Below are positions 25,396 to 35,626 of a stretch of 64,000 nt of DNA, piece after piece. The notes under the pieces were generated by a model. The model was not told the origin of the DNA. It worked only from the letters and a program-made list of their open reading frames with translations, and did no database searches. The translations under genes and the position numbers were made by a program. Source of the stretch: 630D-37 sp037478835 (GTDB taxonomy: Bacteria > Chloroflexota > Anaerolineae > Anaerolineales > Villigracilaceae); the NCBI GenBank assembly GCA_037478835.1, contig JBBFLV010000007.1, positions 62,001 to 126,000 of the forward strand, read 5' to 3'. How positions within the stretch are numbered: position 1 is the stretch's first letter; each line of letters begins with the position of its first letter.

Positions 25396-28300
25396 TCACC
25401 TTTCTGCGACCGGAATGGTAAAGTGGAAAGTAGTTCCCTTGCGATATTCGCTTTGGAACCAGATGCGCCCACCCTGGAGTTCCACCAAACTCTTGGTGAT
25501 ATTCAACCCCAGGCCGGTACCGGGTGCTTCGCGTGCTTTGGGGTCTTCCGAGCGGAAGAATTTCTGAAAGAGCTTTTTCTGATCCTCGATGCTGATACCG
25601 ATGCCGTTATCCTGCACCCAGATATGGACAACCCGTGCGGCTCCACCTGGGTCCCATTGGTTATCGGCCGCTTCGGCACCGAGAATGATATGACCACCCT
25701 CCGGGGTGTACTTGTTGGCATTGCTCACCAGATTGACCAGAATTTGCACCAGGCGTGTACGATCCGCCCAGACCGGCGGCAGATCGGACGGGAGACGTAA
25801 CTCAATCGTTTGTTTCTTTTCCTCGATCTGGCGCTGAGTGGAACGCAAAACCTCGTTTACCGCCTCTGCCACATCCACCGCGCGGAATTCCAGTCGCAGA
25901 CGTCCGGCCTCGATCTTGGACTGATCGTTGAGGTCCGAGACCAGCGTCGCCATACGTTCCACATTGGCCCGAATGGTATTCAAGAAGTTCGCCTGCATCT
26001 CGGTGATCGGCCCGACGGCGCCGCTGGCCAACAGTTCCGTGTACCCTTTGATCGAGGTCATCGGGTTTTTCAATTCATGGGCAACCAGCGAAACGAACTC
26101 GCTCTTGGCCAGATTGGCGGCCTGCACCTCAGCATAGAGCTGGGCATTGGCGATGGCAATTGCGGCGTGATCGGCCAGACGGGAAAGGAAGGTCAACTCT
26201 TCCTGACGTCGGCTATCCTGACGATGCTCCAGGATCAGCATACCGATCACTTTCGCTTCTCGACGGATGGGGACAATGATCTGAGTCCGGGCGGTGGGTA
26301 GAAAACCACCACCGACCTCCGGATCAAGGCTGAAGCGCATCGCCTGACCGCTCTCAATCACCTCGCGCAGACGCGGCAAATCCGGAGGAATGGGCGCCTG
26401 CTCATAGGCACTCAGGCGGTCGCCATAACCATCCTGCGCCATAATGTGAAGCCCATCGTCTCGGAGCATACCGATCAACCCGGCTTCGGCACCGCTTTGT
26501 CGCATGGCCCATTCCAACGTGATGCGCATGGCGCGCTGAATGTCCAGGCTGGCATTGAGCTCCCGGTCAATACGCTGTAGCACGGAGAGCTCTTCCACAC
26601 GGGCATTGAGCTCCTGATCGGTGAGGGTATAAAGGCGAGCGTTTTCGATTGCAACGGCCGCTTGGGCGGCGAAGGCTGTGAGCAGCGTGGCATCCTCTTC
26701 ACGGAACGGCAAGCCATCGCGACGGTTGATCACTTCCAATACGCCGATCACGCGCTCTTTTAATTCCAACGGCACGGCCAGTACGCTACGGGTGCGAAAA
26801 CCGGTGCGCTGATCGGTGGAGGCATCCCAGGCGACATCCTGTTCGACATTATTTTCGATCAACGCTTTGCGTTCCAGAGCCGCCCTACCGGCAATTCCAC
26901 TACCACGCGGCAGGCGCGTTCCCACTAAAGTCTCTGCAGCCGGTCCAATAACCACACGGAACACCAGCTCATCGGTGGCCTCATCCAACAAGAAAAGCGT
27001 GCCGGCCTCACAGTTCAAAATATTGACCGCGCTCTCCAAGATTTTGTGTAGCAGAGGTTCTAGCTCAAGAGTGGATGTAAGCTGACGGGTGAGTTCGTTG
27101 AGGATGCTCAGCTGTTGGGCACGGCGTTGCGTTTCTTCGAGCAGTTGCGCCTTGACAATGGCGCCGGCCGTCTGATCGGCGATTGCCTGAAGCAACTCCA
27201 TCTGTTGGCGGGTGTAGACAATCCCCGGCTCGCGATGCGCCAAGCTCAAGGCACCGATGGTGCGTGGGCCGGCATTGAGTGGCACTCCCATCCAGGCCCG
27301 GAAGGCACGGCTGGATGGAGTTACATTCCGGGTTTGGCATTCGCTGACGTAGTCCTGAGTTTGCAGCGGACGGCCTCTTTGAATGACTACCGGGCTCAGG
27401 CCGATACCCGTGGTCAAAGGCACGTTTTCGCGATGGCGCAGACGTTCCTGGTTCTCCACATAAAAAGCATAGTAGTAATATTGCCCCCCAGGATGATAGA
27501 GCATGATATGCATATCGGTGGCCGGAATGATCTGGGTGGTCTGTGCATAGATCAGTTCCAGCACATCATCGAAGGCCAACGTCACATTCACCCCTTGAGA
27601 AACGCGGGTAAGCGCATTCATTTCCTGCATGCGGCGCTGGAGATCGGCCACCGTTTGCACGCGCTCAATCGCCATCGCAGCCAGGTCGGATAATCGCTCC
27701 AAAAACGCCAGATCTCGAGGCAAATAAGGTCGCTCATCCTTGCGAGGACCCAGCGCCAGCCATCCCAGGAGCCGTTCTCTGACCTTCAGGCCGACGAAGA
27801 GCGAGGCCCCCAGCAGAAGGAAACGGCTGCGATCGGGAAGTAGGTGCGGGGGAAGATTCTCCTGCTCCAAATAGAGGGGTAATTGTTCCCGTTGGAAATA
27901 TTCTCTAAGAGGACTGTTCAACGGGAAACGAACTTCGGTGGTCGGACGGCCACTTTGATCGGGAAGAGCGGCAAATTGTTCCGCCAGCGGATCATAGAGG
28001 AAAAGGTGAATGCGCGTGGGATCGAGTACCTCCTGGATATGCTTGTACAAGACGTTGTACACATCCTGGATATTCGAGGTCTGAGCGAGCTCATGTCCGA
28101 AATTTTCGAGCGCTTTTTCGGCGGCAGCCTGACCACGGAAGAAGAGCCTATCCACCAGCTCCTGCGCTTGGGTACGCATTGGCTCCAAAGCAACGGCCAG
28201 CAAAAAGACGATCAGGCCCACGAGCAGGGGATGGTTGGCACGCACAAAATCGGTGAAGATCAGGCTGGCACCGCTTACCAGCAGGGCATATCCGATAATA

Positions 28301-29421
28301 ATAACGGCACTGAGCAGCAAATAGACCGTCCCCTGACGCAACCACCGATCCACCGTTTGAACGCGAAAACGCAGAATCGCATAACCCAAGCTGAGGGGAA
28401 AGAGGAGTGTAGGAAGGAAAAGGTAGGGAGAAAAAGGCAAATCGAACGGTGCGGTCAGCAAAGCCCAGATAGATACAGGCCCTAACCCGATCATTGCGCC
28501 CCAGAAAACCATACGTACCTGGGTTTTGATCACCGGTGATCGGGTGCTTAGCAAATGGTAGATGTTTAGCCCCAGGAAGGCGAAAAGCATCAGGCCAGAA
28601 AAAAGATAGACATAGCGCCACGCTGGCGCATAATCATAAGGATGTACATAATCATAGCTCTTCATCCAGGCATTCAGTGTCAGGAAAAGGCCCAAAATAT
28701 AGCCAAGCCAGCGTAGGTAAGGATGTGAGCGCACAAAGCGCGCTTCGCGCGGGAAAGAGAACGAAAGATCCACAAACGCTCCGCCAGCCATGGCGGTAGC
28801 TAGGATCCAAAGATACACCAGGCGATGGGTAGTATAGACATCAAAAAGCAAACCGCTGGTAAGCGCCAGCGAGGTAGAAAACAGCGCAAAGGCACGTCCT
28901 GCCGACTCCGTACGCCGTATACCAAAAACCCACAACCCTGCGGCCAGGAAGACCAATGCCATCACAAAGGGCAGGAGAATGTACTTGATCCGATCGGCAT
29001 TTGGAAAAACTTGTAGGGTAATGGAATACGTGAGTTTTGTCCCATCCTGCCGGGCAATTTTGACCTCAACGGTCTCTCCAGGAAAATACCGAGCGAGCAC
29101 CTGCTCCAGCTGGCGCGTGTTCCGTACTTCCTGCCCCTGAATGGCTACCAGACGGTCTCCACGCTCGAAATCCAATTTACTGTGCAGAGGCCATTGTTCG
29201 GCGCTTGAAAGGGACGGACCAACCTCGTCAAAAACCAGCGTCGGGTCAAAAAACGCACCCAGAAAAGGCAAATTCAGCCAGTAGTTGACCAGGAACAAGG
29301 CGATAACTAACGCGATCACCGCCACTGCCTGATAGGTGACCACTCCTATCTGTAGCAGACGTTCAAGCGTTAGGGGGGTGCTGAGAAATTTTGCATTCAT
29401 AGGATTTGCCGCTGTTTTCAT
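25396..29421 (-). CDS. Giant membrane histidine kinase with PDZ, multi-helix and four GAF domains
   Basis: A 1341-residue sensor kinase. One N-terminal helix (about 22-48) leads to a PDZ-like extracytoplasmic domain (about 75-140, LDFERGDRLVAIQGQEV). A bundle of about nine helices (145-430) follows, then four successive GAF-like domains (about 440-590, 610-780, 790-950, 970-1105), a HisKA domain with the phospho-histidine in SLVAHELKNPMTS, and an ATPase domain with N box NLVSNANKYTP, G1 DNGIGIS and G2 GTGLGL. The PDZ plus helix bundle resembles the sensor half of SpoIIB/LytS-like or RsbP-like proteins only loosely; the signal is unknown. GGAGG precedes the ATG at 29421. It is cotranscribed with the FIST gene. 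Confidence 0.88.
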   Translation of the reverse strand: MKTAANPMNAKFLSTPLTLERLLQIGVVTYQAVAVIALVIALFLVNYWLNLPFLGAFFDPTLVFDEVGPSLSSAEQWPLHSKLDFERGDRLVAIQGQEVRNTRQLEQVLARYFPGETVEVKIARQDGTKLTYSITLQVFPNADRIKYILLPFVMALVFLAAGLWVFGIRRTESAGRAFALFSTSLALTSGLLFDVYTTHRLVYLWILATAMAGGAFVDLSFSFPREARFVRSHPYLRWLGYILGLFLTLNAWMKSYDYVHPYDYAPAWRYVYLFSGLMLFAFLGLNIYHLLSTRSPVIKTQVRMVFWGAMIGLGPVSIWALLTAPFDLPFSPYLFLPTLLFPLSLGYAILRFRVQTVDRWLRQGTVYLLLSAVIIIGYALLVSGASLIFTDFVRANHPLLVGLIVFLLAVALEPMRTQAQELVDRLFFRGQAAAEKALENFGHELAQTSNIQDVYNVLYKHIQEVLDPTRIHLFLYDPLAEQFAALPDQSGRPTTEVRFPLNSPLREYFQREQLPLYLEQENLPPHLLPDRSRFLLLGASLFVGLKVRERLLGWLALGPRKDERPYLPRDLAFLERLSDLAAMAIERVQTVADLQRRMQEMNALTRVSQGVNVTLAFDDVLELIYAQTTQIIPATDMHIMLYHPGGQYYYYAFYVENQERLRHRENVPLTTGIGLSPVVIQRGRPLQTQDYVSECQTRNVTPSSRAFRAWMGVPLNAGPRTIGALSLAHREPGIVYTRQQMELLQAIADQTAGAIVKAQLLEETQRRAQQLSILNELTRQLTSTLELEPLLHKILESAVNILNCEAGTLFLLDEATDELVFRVVIGPAAETLVGTRLPRGSGIAGRAALERKALIENNVEQDVAWDASTDQRTGFRTRSVLAVPLELKERVIGVLEVINRRDGLPFREEDATLLTAFAAQAAVAIENARLYTLTDQELNARVEELSVLQRIDRELNASLDIQRAMRITLEWAMRQSGAEAGLIGMLRDDGLHIMAQDGYGDRLSAYEQAPIPPDLPRLREVIESGQAMRFSLDPEVGGGFLPTARTQIIVPIRREAKVIGMLILEHRQDSRRQEELTFLSRLADHAAIAIANAQLYAEVQAANLAKSEFVSLVAHELKNPMTSIKGYTELLASGAVGPITEMQANFLNTIRANVERMATLVSDLNDQSKIEAGRLRLEFRAVDVAEAVNEVLRSTQRQIEEKKQTIELRLPSDLPPVWADRTRLVQILVNLVSNANKYTPEGGHIILGAEAADNQWDPGGAARVVHIWVQDNGIGISIEDQKKLFQKFFRSEDPKAREAPGTGLGLNITKSLVELQGGRIWFQSEYRKGTTFHFTIPVAER

Positions 29422-29508
29422 TTTACAGCATCCTCCACCACAGAAATCCGTCCTTTCAAGCTTGTTACGTTCTTAATATGAGAGTTGCGGCAAGGACCTC
29501 GGTTAGAG

Positions 29509-29534
29509 AACGGCCTACTATAAACATGGCCGTC
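29509..29534 (-). terminator. Weak hairpin after gyrB
   Basis: Eight bases past the gyrB stop, GACGGCC pairs with GGCCGTT around a 12-base loop on the minus strand, followed by CTCTAACC with no T-run. Termination strength is doubtful. Confidence 0.35.
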
Positions 29535-29541
29535 CATTTTG

Positions 29542-31449
29542 CTAAATATCCAGATTGCGCACCGCCTTGGCATGGGTCTGGATAAAACGGCGGCGCGGAT
29601 CCACCGCATCGCCCATCAGCATATCGAAGGTGCGATCGGCTTCGGCGGCATCCTCAATCGTGACCAGAAGCAGGGTGCGCGTTTCGGGATTCATCGTCGT
29701 TTCCCAAAGCTGCTGCGGATTCATCTCGCCCAACCCCTTATAGCGTTGCACGCTGACCTTTTCACCGTCCAAGGATTTCAGAATCTCATCTTTTTCGGCA
29801 TCACTATAGGCATAGCGCACCTGATTCTTCCAGGCCAGGCGATAGAGAGGAGGTTGAGCAATGTAGAGATGTCCTTCTTCGATCAGGGGTTGCATATAGC
29901 GGAAGAAGAAGGTCAGCAGCAGCGTGCGAATGTGACTACCATCCACATCGGCATCGCACATCAGGATGATGCGTCCATAGCGCAGATTGCTCAGATCGAA
30001 ATTATCACCGATCCCGGTGCCGAGGGCGGAGATGATCGCCTTGACCTCGTTGTTGCTCAGGATTTTATCCAAGCGCGAGCGTTCGGTGTTCAGGATTTTG
30101 CCGCGCAGAGGCAGGATGGCCTGGAAATGACGATCGCGCCCTTGTTTGGCTGAACCACCGGCCGAATCGCCCTCGACAATGAAGAGCTCGGTTTTGCTCG
30201 GATCGCGTTCGGAACAATCGGCCAGTTTACCGGGCAAGGTCAGGCTCTCCAGTGCCGATTTGCGGATCACCAGATCGCGGGCCTTGCGGGCCGCATCGCG
30301 AGCGCGAGCGGAGGTCAGACATTTTTGCACAATGGCTCGTGCGGCGGATGGATTCTCTTCGAGAAAGGTCGCAAAGGCCTCGCCCACCACCTGCTGCACG
30401 TAGGTTTGCACCTCGGCGTTCATCAGTTTGACTTTGGTTTGCGATTCAAACTGCGGATCGGGATGTTTGATACTGACGATCGCCGTCAACCCTTCGCGCG
30501 TATCATCGCCGGTGAAGTTCGGATCGTTTTCCTTCAACAGGCCGTTTTTCCGGGCATAATCGTTGATCACGCGCGTGATTGCCGTCCGCAGGCCGGTCAG
30601 GTGCGTGCCGCCATCCACGGTGTTGATGGTATTGGCAAACGAGTAGACCGATTCCGTATATGCATCGGTGTACTGAATCGCCGCCTCGATCCCGATCCCC
30701 TCCACCTGCTTCTCAATGTACACCACCGGGTGCAACACCTGACGGTTGCGGTTCAGGTAGCGCACAAACGAGGTGATTCCGCCCTCGAAGTAGAACGTCA
30801 ATTCCCGATTCGAGCGCTCATCGACAAAGTGGATGGTCACGCCACGGGTCACGAAGGCCATTTCACGGAAACGCTGGGCCAACGTCTCAAAGCGATATTC
30901 CACGTCCTTGAAAATTTCCGCATCGAATTTGAAGGTCGTCTTCGTGCCCGTTTCGTGCTCTTTGACTTTGCCGATCACCTGCACCGGGGTGACGGGATAG
31001 CCGCGCTCATAGCGCTGGAAATAGCGCTGTCCGTTGCGCTTGACTTCTACCTCACACCATTCGGAAAGCGCGTTCACCGCGCTGACGCCCACTCCATGCA
31101 GACCACCAGACACCTTGTACCCGCCGCCGCCGAATTTGCCGCCGGCGTGTAGCGTCGTCATGACCACTTCCAGCGCCGATTTTTTCATCTGCGGGTGAAT
31201 ATCCACCGGGATGCCGCGACCGTTGTCCTCCACGGTCACGCTCTGATCGGGATGGATGATCACTTCGATGCGGGTGCAGGCACCGGCCAGTGCCTCGTCG
31301 ATTGAATTGTCTACGACTTCATAGACCAGATGATGAAGTGCTTTAACATCCGTACCACCGACGTACATTCCCGGCCGTCGGCGCACGGCTTCCAATCCTT
31401 CCAATACCTGGATGCTACTGGCATCGTATCGCAGTTCTTCTGTTGTCAC
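29542..31449 (-). CDS. gyrB: DNA gyrase subunit B
   Basis: A 635-residue type IIA topoisomerase B subunit. GHKL motifs: VYEVVDNSIDEALAG, VEDNGRGIPV and GGLHGVGVSAVNAL; the TOPRIM domain shows FIVEGDSAGGSAKQGRDR and MCDADVDGSHIRTLLL; the C-terminal YKGLGEMNPQQLWETTMNP is typical. With GyrA it introduces negative supercoils. I choose the GTG at 31449, 5 bases after GGAGG; another GTG at 31461 is possible. gyrA is not in the window. It lies between an adenylate cyclase and the giant histidine kinase gene, in the same direction. Confidence 0.96.
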   Translation of the reverse strand: MTTEELRYDASSIQVLEGLEAVRRRPGMYVGGTDVKALHHLVYEVVDNSIDEALAGACTRIEVIIHPDQSVTVEDNGRGIPVDIHPQMKKSALEVVMTTLHAGGKFGGGGYKVSGGLHGVGVSAVNALSEWCEVEVKRNGQRYFQRYERGYPVTPVQVIGKVKEHETGTKTTFKFDAEIFKDVEYRFETLAQRFREMAFVTRGVTIHFVDERSNRELTFYFEGGITSFVRYLNRNRQVLHPVVYIEKQVEGIGIEAAIQYTDAYTESVYSFANTINTVDGGTHLTGLRTAITRVINDYARKNGLLKENDPNFTGDDTREGLTAIVSIKHPDPQFESQTKVKLMNAEVQTYVQQVVGEAFATFLEENPSAARAIVQKCLTSARARDAARKARDLVIRKSALESLTLPGKLADCSERDPSKTELFIVEGDSAGGSAKQGRDRHFQAILPLRGKILNTERSRLDKILSNNEVKAIISALGTGIGDNFDLSNLRYGRIILMCDADVDGSHIRTLLLTFFFRYMQPLIEEGHLYIAQPPLYRLAWKNQVRYAYSDAEKDEILKSLDGEKVSVQRYKGLGEMNPQQLWETTMNPETRTLLLVTIEDAAEADRTFDMLMGDAVDPRRRFIQTHAKAVRNLDI

Positions 31450-31623
31450 ACATGCCTCCACAGACGTGCTTTTACAGGAAGTTGGCCTTCCAAGCCGTCT
31501 TCTCCGAACGTTTCGATTTAGGGAATTGCCCTTCCGGGTTACGATTCCGGCACCGACTCAAGCGCAACAAGGAAAGAACGATGCCTTGTTCTCGTTGCAA
31601 CCGCCAAAACCCGGTTGGCCTCT

Positions 31624-33318
31624 TCATTTTATCACATCCAGCACTTCCCAAACTTCCACAGGCTGTGTTTTCCCCTTCAAGGCAAGCGGTGTGAACGGTA
31701 CGGCCTTGACCCGATCGCACACTTGTTCATAAACTGCACGCGTGATCAGAATCTGATCCATCCCCGCATTCTCCTGAATGCGTTTGGCCGTATTCACACT
31801 ATCCCCCAGGGCTGTATACTCTAGGCGCTTCTCATGTCCGATCCACCCCAAGACGGCCGGACCGCAGTGAATTCCCACGCCAAAGGAAAGATGCGCCTCC
31901 GCCGGCAAACGCTGATGCAGCTCATGGATCGCCTGGCGAATGCGCAACGCCGCACGAATGGCACGCAAATGGTGATCGGGTTGAGGCAGCGGAGCATTGA
32001 ACCAGGCCATCACCGCATCTCCCAAGAACTTATCCACCGTGCCTTCTTCGGCCAGGACGGCATCGGCTGCCGCGGCCAGGTACTGATTGAGCACCCGAAC
32101 CAGCTCTTCCGGTGTATGTCGTTCGCTATAGGAAGTAAAGCCGCGAATATCGGCAAAGAGGATCGTCAGTTCGACCTCTTTCCCCCCAATGCGCAAGCTG
32201 TTCAGGTCCATCTGCTCCAACACGGCCGGCGAAACCATCCGCTCCAGCAAGCGTCGCTGGGCTTCGAGTTTTTTACGTTCCGTTAGATCATCGAGAACGA
32301 TGGCTACGCCTTGCACCCGATCGCTATCATCCTTCAAAGGTGCCAGGTTCAAACGCCAATCCATCGCACCGCGCCCCGGCACCTGCGGTGAAAGCTCAAG
32401 GTCCAACACCGCCTGCTCTTTTCGACGTACGATCTCTATGTGAGGATGAATGATGGGAAAGATCGGCGCAAGGGCCTCTCGCAGCGGACGTCCCAGCAGC
32501 TCCGCCGAGGTCCGCCCCAGAATGCGCTCCGCCGCCCGATTGCAAAGCGTAATCTGCTCCTCGACGTTGGTGGTGATCACCCCGCTGGTGATAGAAGAAA
32601 AGACGTTGTCCAACAAGTTCTTCAATTCGGTCACTTCGGCCAGCGTTTGTCGCAGAGAGCTGAAGAGCCTAGCATTTTCAATGGCAATTGCCGCCTGATT
32701 GGCAAAACTGGCGAGCAAATCACGTTCTGCTTCGGTAAAAATGCCCGTGCGGACGCGGTTATCGGTGTAGATGACACCGATCAGGTTCTCCTTGATCTTC
32801 AGCGGTACACAAAGGATGGAACGGAGATTAAAAGCGATAATGCTAGCTTGGCTATCGAAGCGCGGGTCTTCCTGGGCATTGGTGGTCAAAACGGCCTCAC
32901 CGCTCTCCACCACCCGACGAATCACCGTACGACTGATGGCAAATTCGGAAGGATGTAACGAAGCTTGTTCCCAGTTCCGGGCGATCCGAATGCTCATTTC
33001 GCCGTCTGCTTCGCGCAACATCAGAAAACCGCGCTCTGCGCCGGTAATGCGGATAATGGTATCCATTACCGATTCCAGCACCGTCTGAATATCCAGCGAA
33101 GAGTTAACCACCTGCCCAATGCGCGCCAACTCCTGCAGATCGCGATACTTGTCCTCAAATTGCTCGATCTGCGCCGCCAGCGCGTTCAAGTTTTCCGCCA
33201 ATTGCTGACAGGTGTTCGCCAGCGTTTCGGCCCTACTTTTTGCCAGACCTGCGGCCCGTTGTGCCAAAATTTTCAACTGTTTGCCAAAAGTAATCGGTGT
33301 TGTATTTTCACTGCCCAT
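31624..33318 (-). CDS. Class III adenylate cyclase with GAF and PAS domains
   Basis: A 564-residue soluble protein: an N-terminal coiled coil (about 20-65), a GAF domain (about 70-220), a PAS domain (about 230-350) and a class III cyclase domain (about 380-560). In the last, D390 (FADIRGFTSYS) and D434 (FLGDAVMAWF) bind metal, and K430 in TVDKFLGD is the adenine-specifying lysine, with LGDSVNTAKRIQ further on, so cAMP is the expected product. The ATG at 33318 starts 8 bases after the stop of the upstream transglutaminase gene; the frame extends 28 codons into that gene but is not used here. Confidence 0.88.
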   Translation of the reverse strand: MGSENTTPITFGKQLKILAQRAAGLAKSRAETLANTCQQLAENLNALAAQIEQFEDKYRDLQELARIGQVVNSSLDIQTVLESVMDTIIRITGAERGFLMLREADGEMSIRIARNWEQASLHPSEFAISRTVIRRVVESGEAVLTTNAQEDPRFDSQASIIAFNLRSILCVPLKIKENLIGVIYTDNRVRTGIFTEAERDLLASFANQAAIAIENARLFSSLRQTLAEVTELKNLLDNVFSSITSGVITTNVEEQITLCNRAAERILGRTSAELLGRPLREALAPIFPIIHPHIEIVRRKEQAVLDLELSPQVPGRGAMDWRLNLAPLKDDSDRVQGVAIVLDDLTERKKLEAQRRLLERMVSPAVLEQMDLNSLRIGGKEVELTILFADIRGFTSYSERHTPEELVRVLNQYLAAAADAVLAEEGTVDKFLGDAVMAWFNAPLPQPDHHLRAIRAALRIRQAIHELHQRLPAEAHLSFGVGIHCGPAVLGWIGHEKRLEYTALGDSVNTAKRIQENAGMDQILITRAVYEQVCDRVKAVPFTPLALKGKTQPVEVWEVLDVIK

Positions 33319-33325
33319 GAGACTC

Positions 33326-35578
33326 TCACATAAAATGGAAATATCTCCTCTTCCAAGCGGCATAGCGAATGTGTTGTGCCGCCCGTTGCGCCCGGCGCAC
33401 ATGACCGGTCACTTTGCCATAAACGGCGGCCTGATATTCGGCGAGCAGTTCCTCGATCGCTTCTCTGGCCTCCGGCAATGCCTCTATAAGGCGCTGTGCG
33501 CGCTCGGCCGGTGTAGCCGAGGCCGGCACATGCACACCCAACCGCTGCAGAGAACGGTTAATCTCCTCAAAGGAGCGCTCTAGCGAGGAAAGGCCACTCC
33601 AACGCGCCCAATCCCTCAGCCATTTTGGGGATTTAAGACCATAACGTTCGAGATTCTTCTGTAAGTATAACGGAAAATTGCCTTTTGGGATATAGCGTCT
33701 TATGATTATAAAGAAAAGGACGAGGACGAACACCACCCCGAACAAAAGCCACCCAACGGACTTTTGCCCCACCGGAGCCGTTTCCTCTTCCGGTTCCGCT
33801 CGCGGCGTGTGCGGGACCTCGGGCACTGGCGTCGCCGAAATCGGCTTTTGCGTTGCCGTAGCTACCGGACGGGAAGGACGCACCAGCGCCGCCTGGCTCA
33901 CCGTCGGCTCGAACTCCACCCATCCCCATCCCGGAAAATAGACTTCCGGCCAGGCATGGGCATGGCGAGCGCGGATGATATACCTACCCTCCCCTACGAA
34001 TTCCCCCTGGGCGTATCCCGTGGCCAGCCGTGCCGGCACCCCCACGGCACGCAATAGGAGCACTTCGGCCGAAGCGTAGTAATTACAAAACCCCTGTCGG
34101 TGCTCAAAGAGAAACCATTCCATCACATCCCGATCAGTTGGTGGAGGGGGGATGCGCTCAGCGTATGCAATATTCTCTCGCAGGTAACGTGTGATCGCCT
34201 CGGCTTTGTCGTAGCGCGTCAGCGCCGTGGCCGTGATCGCCTGTGCCAGCTCTCGCAGCCGCGGCGAAAAATTCTCCGGCAGCTGCAGATAACGATCCAG
34301 CACCCAGCGCGGTATATCTCCTTCTGCTTCCCGTAGTTCCTCGATAGAAGGGGTAATATAACGTGCTTGTAGTACATAGCGTGCCCCTCTTTCGATGCCG
34401 TCCATCGCTTGAAGCGTCAACACATCCAGCGAAGCAACGCCGATGCGGAAACCGCTCAAGCGAACGGGCACATTCACGCTCCGCGGCGTAGCAAACAGAT
34501 AGAGCCAAGGCGAATACCGCTGAAGCTCAAACGAGGCACGCAATTCCCGGCCGCGCGCTGGCAAGAAGGTCGGCAAATCCTGCAAAGGCGGAACCGACAC
34601 CTCTTCCGTCGGGCTGGCGCTCCAGAAATCCCCTTCAAACCGATCGAAGACTTGCTCCCGCCAGTAATAGCGCGTCACCTGGGCCTCGGCGGGTACCTGA
34701 ACGGTAAACACGACATCTTCCCCCCGCGCGCTTTCGAGCCCCAGTGACAATCTCCGCGGCATCGGGCTACCTCCTCCCCGGCGCTGGAGAGGCTCAACAA
34801 TATTGGACAGGCGCTCGCGAGTCGGTTCCCAGGCTTTGCGGAGCTGCTCCCAAGCTCTTTGCACCGGTGAAGCAGGGCTAAGCGCCCATGGGATCAACCA
34901 GGCCAAGAGCAAAACGAGCAAGCTCACCCGGAAAGCGCTGACGCCTAGATCGTGCACTGCCTCCGAATGGAGCACTGTACCCTGCTGCTGCCACGAGGCT
35001 TGGCTTTGCCGAGCGTGATGGCGGGCGATGAGCAGAGCTACCAACAAAAGATAAAACCATAAGGTCGCTGCCGCCGGTTGGACGGGATCGTAGCTATAGA
35101 GCGCCGTCAACACCAGAGAGGGCGGGGTAAGCACAGCCCAAAGGTGGTGATGCCGCGTCCAGACAAAACCGCACCACAAACCGAGCAGCCAGAAGAGGGT
35201 ATAGCCCAAAATCGTAAACAGGAGAGGGTCGGTCAGCGGTTCGCCGCGGAAGAAAAGTTGCAAACTCCAATTCAGGTGCCACCCCAGCAGGTTCAAACGG
35301 GCGAACAGCGGAAGCGATGCATCCATCTCGATCGGATACAGATAAAAGTGCGGCAATGCAATCGCACTGTAACCTGCCACCAACAGCGCGATTCCCTTGC
35401 GCCGAAAGCGGCTCATACCCAAAAGATATCCGAGCAACGTACTCCAGAAAACAATGACCGGCAAATAGACAAGCGCCTCCGTCCATCCGGTAAGGTTGGC
35501 ACGTACCGTCACCGTGAGTAGAATCCCCAATAAGAGGAAGGCAGAAAAAAGGTCCCAGGTTGACGAAAAAAGGCTCAT
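33326..35578 (-). CDS. TgpA-type membrane transglutaminase-like protein
   Basis: A 750-residue membrane protein. About six N-terminal helices (DUF3488-like) are followed by an extracytoplasmic domain with the transglutaminase-like core at about 430-560: catalytic Cys in RQGFCNYYASAEVLLLRA, His in ARHAHAWPEVYFP and the acidic residue in GWGWVEFEPT. A Pro/Ala-rich stretch, one more helix and a C-terminal DUF4129-like tail end it. P. aeruginosa TgpA is an essential periplasmic transglutaminase; here the role is unknown. DUF58 and MoxR ATPase partners usually nearby are absent. It is the first gene of a run with the cyclase gene. Confidence 0.85.
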   Translation of the reverse strand: MSLFSSTWDLFSAFLLLGILLTVTVRANLTGWTEALVYLPVIVFWSTLLGYLLGMSRFRRKGIALLVAGYSAIALPHFYLYPIEMDASLPLFARLNLLGWHLNWSLQLFFRGEPLTDPLLFTILGYTLFWLLGLWCGFVWTRHHHLWAVLTPPSLVLTALYSYDPVQPAAATLWFYLLLVALLIARHHARQSQASWQQQGTVLHSEAVHDLGVSAFRVSLLVLLLAWLIPWALSPASPVQRAWEQLRKAWEPTRERLSNIVEPLQRRGGGSPMPRRLSLGLESARGEDVVFTVQVPAEAQVTRYYWREQVFDRFEGDFWSASPTEEVSVPPLQDLPTFLPARGRELRASFELQRYSPWLYLFATPRSVNVPVRLSGFRIGVASLDVLTLQAMDGIERGARYVLQARYITPSIEELREAEGDIPRWVLDRYLQLPENFSPRLRELAQAITATALTRYDKAEAITRYLRENIAYAERIPPPPTDRDVMEWFLFEHRQGFCNYYASAEVLLLRAVGVPARLATGYAQGEFVGEGRYIIRARHAHAWPEVYFPGWGWVEFEPTVSQAALVRPSRPVATATQKPISATPVPEVPHTPRAEPEEETAPVGQKSVGWLLFGVVFVLVLFFIIIRRYIPKGNFPLYLQKNLERYGLKSPKWLRDWARWSGLSSLERSFEEINRSLQRLGVHVPASATPAERAQRLIEALPEAREAIEELLAEYQAAVYGKVTGHVRRAQRAAQHIRYAAWKRRYFHFM

Positions 35579-35606
35579 GATCTAGCGCACCGATCTTGGT
35601 TTTTAG

Positions 35607-35612
35607 ATTATA
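35607..35612 (-). promoter_or_regulatory. -10 box of the tgpA-like gene
   Basis: TATAAT on the minus strand, 28 bases before the ATG at 35578. No good -35 hexamer is seen 15-18 bases upstream. Confidence 0.4.
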
Positions 35613-35626
35613 CTGCTAGTATTGCA

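Noticed and set aside
29539..31152. Long plus-strand frames opposite gyrB
   Set aside because: Antisense shadows of gyrB caused by codon bias; the minus strand encodes a complete, conserved gyrase subunit.
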